Assembly (NCBI RefSeq): GCF_032854445.1 | Contig: NC_088301.1 | Coordinates: 40,597,187 to 40,661,186 of the forward strand | Direction of reading: 5' to 3' | DNA: 64,000 bases | Source of the DNA: Liolophura sinensis | Lineage: Eukaryota > Mollusca > Polyplacophora > Chitonida > Chitonidae | In this document: in pieces, positions 59,064 to 64,000 of the stretch | How the letters are laid out: each line of letters begins with the position of its first letter | Position numbering within the stretch: the first letter of the stretch is position 1 | Made by a program: the position numbers and the translations under genes | The notes under the pieces: generated by a model | Database searches by the model: none | Told to the model about the DNA's origin: nothing | Seen by the model: only the letters and a program-made list of their open reading frames with translations

Positions 59064-62000
59064 ATGGCAGACGACGAAGACGCGATTGTTGTTAGTTTTA
59101 ACGACAGTTTGTTGCGAAAGTCAGACGTGGATCTGCTTGATGGTCCGAAATGGTTGAACGACAGACTCATCGGTTTCTGCTTCGAGTAAGTTGTGGGAGA
59201 TACAATGCATTACATTTCAGCATACCCATTCAAGAAGGTGAACATGTTCGTCTATGCTAGGTGCCCCAGATTTCTGAAGGTTACTGACTTGTTGGAGAGG
59301 GGTCGCTTACACTGTTACGGGACAGACTGTTGCTTTCTTTTCTCACATTGCCCTGTAGGCCTTTCACTGTTTATATCGAACGGCCTCTGTAAATAAAACA
59401 TATTGGCGTGCATATGTTGTCACTGGTCTGTGAACAGAGTGGATTTATACCTCGGTTTGCCCCAAGCAAAAGTCATAACACGAACATTCCATCACATTCA
59501 CTGATCGTCAGTATTCTAGTTATAAAAATGTGTTGATTTGTATTGTGAGTAAATTAAAACTAATTTATAAACGCAAGACCAGCCCTGCTTCAAAACTATA
59601 TCTTTACTTGCAACAGTTATTCATCTTAGACATGCTGTTATTGGAAACGAATATTTTCTAAGAATTTAGCTAAAGTTATGTGTGAAGTACAGTGCAGTAT
59701 GCAAACTATTTCCTTTTATAGTTTTATATTAAGCAGTTATACATTCCATCACGTCATAAACAAATAAAATAAAACTGATTTTCATTCAGACATTCACTCA
59801 TAGATTTTTACAGGTTCTTGTGTGAAAGGAGAATGTCTCAAGAATCCATATTTCATTATATTGCTTGAAATTTGCAATTTTTCCACACAATGTACAGAGC
59901 TATGAGGCCCATTTTGCAAAGAACATAACACTTTGCATATAACTGTATGTGCAAGTTAACTACCTGTATAATATTATTACATGTACTTCAATATTGACTG
60001 TAAAGCAACATTTACAACGCAATAATTTGTGGTAAAAATGCTCTTTTGTTGTGTTTCCCCATTACATACTGTTGCACAAGTGCTGGAGACAAGAAACACG
60101 AAATCAATAATATGGCCTAATTATATATGAATTTGTAAACATGGAGGGCCATGAATGAAATTTTGATTCAGAGAATTAAACAGTAAAGGTTGCTATAGTA
60201 TAGTCTTGTGAAGTCTGAAGAATGGAATTTATCAGATTTTTATCCTAGAAGTACACTTCCTGATTAAACATCATGAGTTGTAGAGTTTACTACTTGGTCA
60301 CAGCCAAATAACTGTCTGATTTAAATTTTGTTGTTGAGAAGTGAATGTAAGAATAGGTATTTCATCCAGTGGATTACATAGTCTTTGCTAACACTGTTAG
60401 TTTTATAATGGACTATGACTTTTAGTATCATAAGTGAAATTAGTTGGTGATCTCCTGCTTTAATATGTTAATTTAAAGTTTAAGTTAAAGAATTTATTTC
60501 ACACATGAATTTTCGAAAACAAACATGCCTCACTTAGATAATGTAAATGTACATGTGCAATGATTAAGCATTGATTGTGTTTCCGTTTCAAACTGTTTAC
60601 TCATAATATTAGTATAAGCTTGATCATGTTTGTCAGTTGTCTGACATATTATTGTACATATCATCAGAGCGCTTTACAAGATTGTATATATATATGTGCA
60701 GTCTCTGTAGAATCTCATTACCTGCTTGTGTATTGTAGATGATGTGATGAACATTGATTAGTACTTAGTTGTGTTATAGGATTTTTCCCTGCTAACTTTC
60801 ACTCTGAAGCTAAAAGCAAAATGGCATTATGTGGTGCATTACTTTTGTTATACGTGTGTAATGATTCTGTAATGATTGGTAATACATGCAACATGTTCAA
60901 CAGACATGAATGGAATAGACACCTAATCTGTATGTCTGACTGTTTGCAGACACTTCTGAATTCAGGAGAACATAAAATGTGCTCTTTAGAGTACCATTTC
61001 GTGTAAGATATACCCCCTGAATGAAATGCCACTCATGTGGAAAATGTAGGTCAGGTCACACAAAGCATTTTGTTAGGTATAGAATCTGGACAGAGAGTAA
61101 TTATCTTGACTTGTAACCAGCCTTGTTTGGCATGCCATGGTTCACCTAAAGTGCAACATGTTTTGAGTGAGGACACATCTTTGAACATTTAAATTTTCTA
61201 AAATTCTAAAGGTGATTTGATTTTAAGATCTGTACTTGAGCAAATAGGCAAATTATGTACTACTTGTTGCATGCTTCAGGCGTGTGAACCTTAGGTATAA
61301 ACCTTGATTTCAGACTTTCTGCTCTTAGAATGTCATCATGTGAAAAGCCATCACATTTTGTGAGAAAAGCACCCAAAGACTGAGGTTAATACCTGTAGAC
61401 CATAAATACACATGCACTGCAACCTCTTCATCTTGGTGTACATAGACTGGTTTGGGATTTTACTGACTTAATTTTAATCTTCGTACTGTAGTATTTATGA
61501 ATGCAGTGCCCAGTGTGACTGAAATGATCTCAAGTACAGGTACATGTATAGTTTAAGACTTAATATACAGGTATACACATTTTTAGGATTTATTTCATAG
61601 TCTGTGTTACAACTTTTGTTTGTCAGTGTCTTAAGAGCAGGGAGTAAAGATGGATACAGGCATTTTAGCAGATGAGGGAATGGCCTTATGAAGAAGTGTG
61701 ATTGGTTCACTGCCAAGGTTTTCCAGGCCAATGAAAACACTAAATGGCATCACACCTTTATTTCACTCTGCTGACATGTTGTTGGCTTGTACTAACTGGT
61801 TAAATGTTAAAAACTGATACATTTTACTCACAGAAAATAGCACATAATTACAAACCATATGTATTCTTAGAAGACATAACTGAGATAAAGAAAAAATAAG
61901 ACTTCAAGGGTATGGCTTATGCATAGACTAGTGTGCACATATACAACATAGCAAAGGCTGGGATAAATTTAAACAACTGTGGTACAGTAGAACTTGTTGG

Positions 62001-63722
62001 CAGGGTATGAAACTGAATTCCTGAACCATATATGGCTGTGTACATGTACATGAGGTTGCTTTATGAGGGGAATAGTGTTGATTTTACAGTCTATGGAGAT
62101 ACAAACATTTACATGCAAATCAAAACATAGGCAGTAATATTTATAGTATAGTACTGTACTGAAATGTATAAAAATAAGAATAGAAACAAGTTTGTATATA
62201 ATATATTTGTACGCCTAAGTAAACTGTATGTTGAAAATTTGTTCACTGTGAATAGAAATGCATCAACAGAACAAGAAGCACAGAAATCTGGCTGTGAATA
62301 CTATTCCGAAATGTTTATGATTAAACTTACATGTATCATCTGCTTGGTATTTTGTGTAGCTGTTTCATGTTTTATTGATGTACACTGTATTAGATTGCAA
62401 CTAAACCACATACACAAGTTGTCATATGTGTACATGTATGGGTGCACATAAATGTGCCTGCATTTACAGCATGTCAGTCAGCAGGCGTAAAAATGGTTTG
62501 GCTGGCCCTGATGATATTTTAGGATTAAATGGTGTAAAGGGTGAAAAAGCAACTCTTGTTGACCTACATTAGTGTGGCTAAGGGCAGACAGGCCAAACAG
62601 TTGCACAGGGAATAATGGAGCTAGTGTGAAAGACCTATGCACTTAATGGGAAAACAAGGTAACATGTTTGTGGCGGGTTGAACTTTATTGACATGTTTGT
62701 TTGGTGTAATGTTTTAAGTGTTAGGGATATTGAAAAAATGATACAATTTCTGTTCTTTCATTCAGGGGTGGCGGTGGTGGCATGGGGTACTGCACTCTAT
62801 TCTAATTTGGAATCTTTTAATTGTTGAATAAATCAAATATTTGAAGAAAATTACATCATTGAAATATTTGTCATGTGAACATTAATATTTCAGGTATTTT
62901 GAAAAAGAACAATTTAGCCATTCAGCTGATAGAGTATCATTTATAAGCCCAGAGGTTACACAGTTTATAAAATTAGCTGCAGGTAAGTGACTACTGTTTA
63001 TTTTATTCTTTGAGCTATAATATTTGTTCTTTTATGAAGAAAAGGAAGTTAAGGAACTTATCTTTCATTTGCACTGTAAATGCAAGTTCAATTCCATTCT
63101 CTTTAGGAGGGTCCTTAATGCCCATAAACAGTCCATTTCTGCAGTCATATGGATTTGGCCAGAGCCCACTTGCATTACATTGATCAGTATGATACTTGTC
63201 TCAGATTGGAAAATTAAGCATCAATTTGCTCATTGGTGCTTTGCCTGTGGACACTCCTCCACCCATAAAACTGGCCGCCATCTGAGAAGTGAATGATGAA
63301 TGGCTACATGTCTAATGAACAGTATGGTCAGCTTGCAGTTCATAGAAGAAAATTTACCATTACTAACCAAAAAACTTTTTTTAACAACTGGTTTTCTGTC
63401 AGTTTGATAAGGCTTCACATACTCAAAACCTGAGTTTAATTTCTCTCAAAAACATATATATATAGGTTGACGAATTGTATGCATATACCAGTTTTGACCC
63501 ATTAAAGCAATCATTCACTTTTGTTTGTATTCATATGTTGATTACATTCTTTCAATTTATCATTAGTCTTCTCATCACTGGTATTAAATACATCTAAATT
63601 TTTTGTTAAACAGCAACAGAACTTGGTGCATTTCTGGAACCACTGAATCTGCCAACTAAACAGTTTGTCTTCCTTGCTGTCAACAATAATCAGTCCACTA
63701 ACCAGGCAGGAGGAACACATTG
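59064..63722 (+). CDS. SENP8: SENP8/NEDP1, NEDD8-specific protease (3' truncated)
   Basis: Cysteine protease of the Ulp1/C48 family that matures the ubiquitin-like protein NEDD8 and removes it from cullins and other targets. Three exons visible: 59064-59185, 62894-62982 and 63614-63722. The start ATG begins 'MADDEDAIVVSFNDSLLRKS' and continues 'DVDLLDGPKWLNDRLIGFCF', the substrate-binding start of the family. Exon 2 gives 'DRVSFISPEVTQFIKLAA'. Exon 3 gives 'FVFLAVNNNQSTNQAGGTHW', in which the His is the catalytic histidine. The catalytic Asp and Cys should lie beyond the window. An upstream in-frame ATG at 59,055 or earlier is possible, but the start chosen gives an N-terminus of the usual length. 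Intron 1 is 3.7 kb. Confidence 0.93.
59186..62893 (+). other. SENP8 intron 1
   Basis: A 3.7-kb AT-rich intron with a GTAAGT donor and a TTTCAG acceptor. I found no exon or recognisable repeat in it. Confidence 0.6.
63220..63300 (+). mobile_element. SINE remnant
   Basis: 'cccataaaactggccgccat' followed by 'ctgagaagtgaatgatgaat' resembles the central-to-tail part of the main SINE family. In SENP8 intron 2; very decayed. Confidence 0.4.
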
Positions 63723-64000
63723 GTGAGTCTGCTGCAACCACTCACATGTAGTTGTGGTCTTAAAATGTATATCTGCCTGTCATGTTAACTTTTCAAGCAT
63801 ATTTTATTTACAGTTTTATTTTCAGGGGAAAAATTTTCAGGAATGCAAGCGAATTGGTTTCCTTCATATTCACAGGTCTTTCACATGTTTGATCCTTTTT
63901 CAGATCCTCGTTTTGTCAGAGTTCTTGGTTATTGTTTGATAGAGGTTATGAACTTTATTATACCTAAGCTGCTCAGTGGATGAGTTAAATGTCTGACTCT

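Overview
The window looks like part of an animal genome, most likely a lophotrochozoan invertebrate such as a mollusc or brachiopod. It is AT-rich, the genes are split into many small GT-AG exons, and there are repeated tRNA-derived SINEs whose tails (ending near 'agtgaaatattcttgagt') I associate with such animals. The phylum is an inference; the gene structures below were read directly by splicing exons and checking reading phase across each junction.

Layout. (1) 480-19,325, + strand: 34 exons of a class-A plexin (semaphorin receptor), from the last part of the sema domain to the stop codon, 1,519 residues visible; the 5' exons lie upstream. Its phases close perfectly apart from one extra A in an A6 run at 13,907-13,912. 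(2) 24,589-32,638, +: an 11-exon gene for a secreted, glycosylated protein of about 636 residues with a signal peptide, a cysteine-rich segment and one C-terminal Asp-box motif; I do not recognise the family. (3) 34,872-43,550 and 45,352-57,449, - strand: two tandem paralogous genes (called R2 and R1 here) for long charged repeat proteins ending in a conserved, EF-hand-like region. I know no name for this family, and the pair is the best candidate for something undescribed. (4) 57,450-57,649: a 200-N gap. (5) 57,959-58,491, +: the last two exons of a Cu/Zn superoxide-dismutase-domain gene, whose earlier exons must be in the gap or missing. (6) 59,064-63,722 and beyond, +: the first three exons of SENP8/NEDP1, the NEDD8-specific cysteine protease; the catalytic Cys exon is past the window end.

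Mobile and repeated DNA sits mainly in introns and intergenic DNA: a decayed non-LTR reverse transcriptase inside an R1 intron, several SINEs and MITE-like elements, a long inverted repeat pair and a direct repeat pair inside plexin introns, a 104-bp x3 tandem array, and microsatellites.

A recurring theme is small frame-breaking indels in otherwise well conserved exons (one in plexin, four in R1, three in R2). Because splice sites and protein similarity are intact around them, and one falls in the plexin GAP domain, assembly indels are my preferred explanation; recent gene decay of R1/R2 is the alternative. The genes show no obvious shared pathway.
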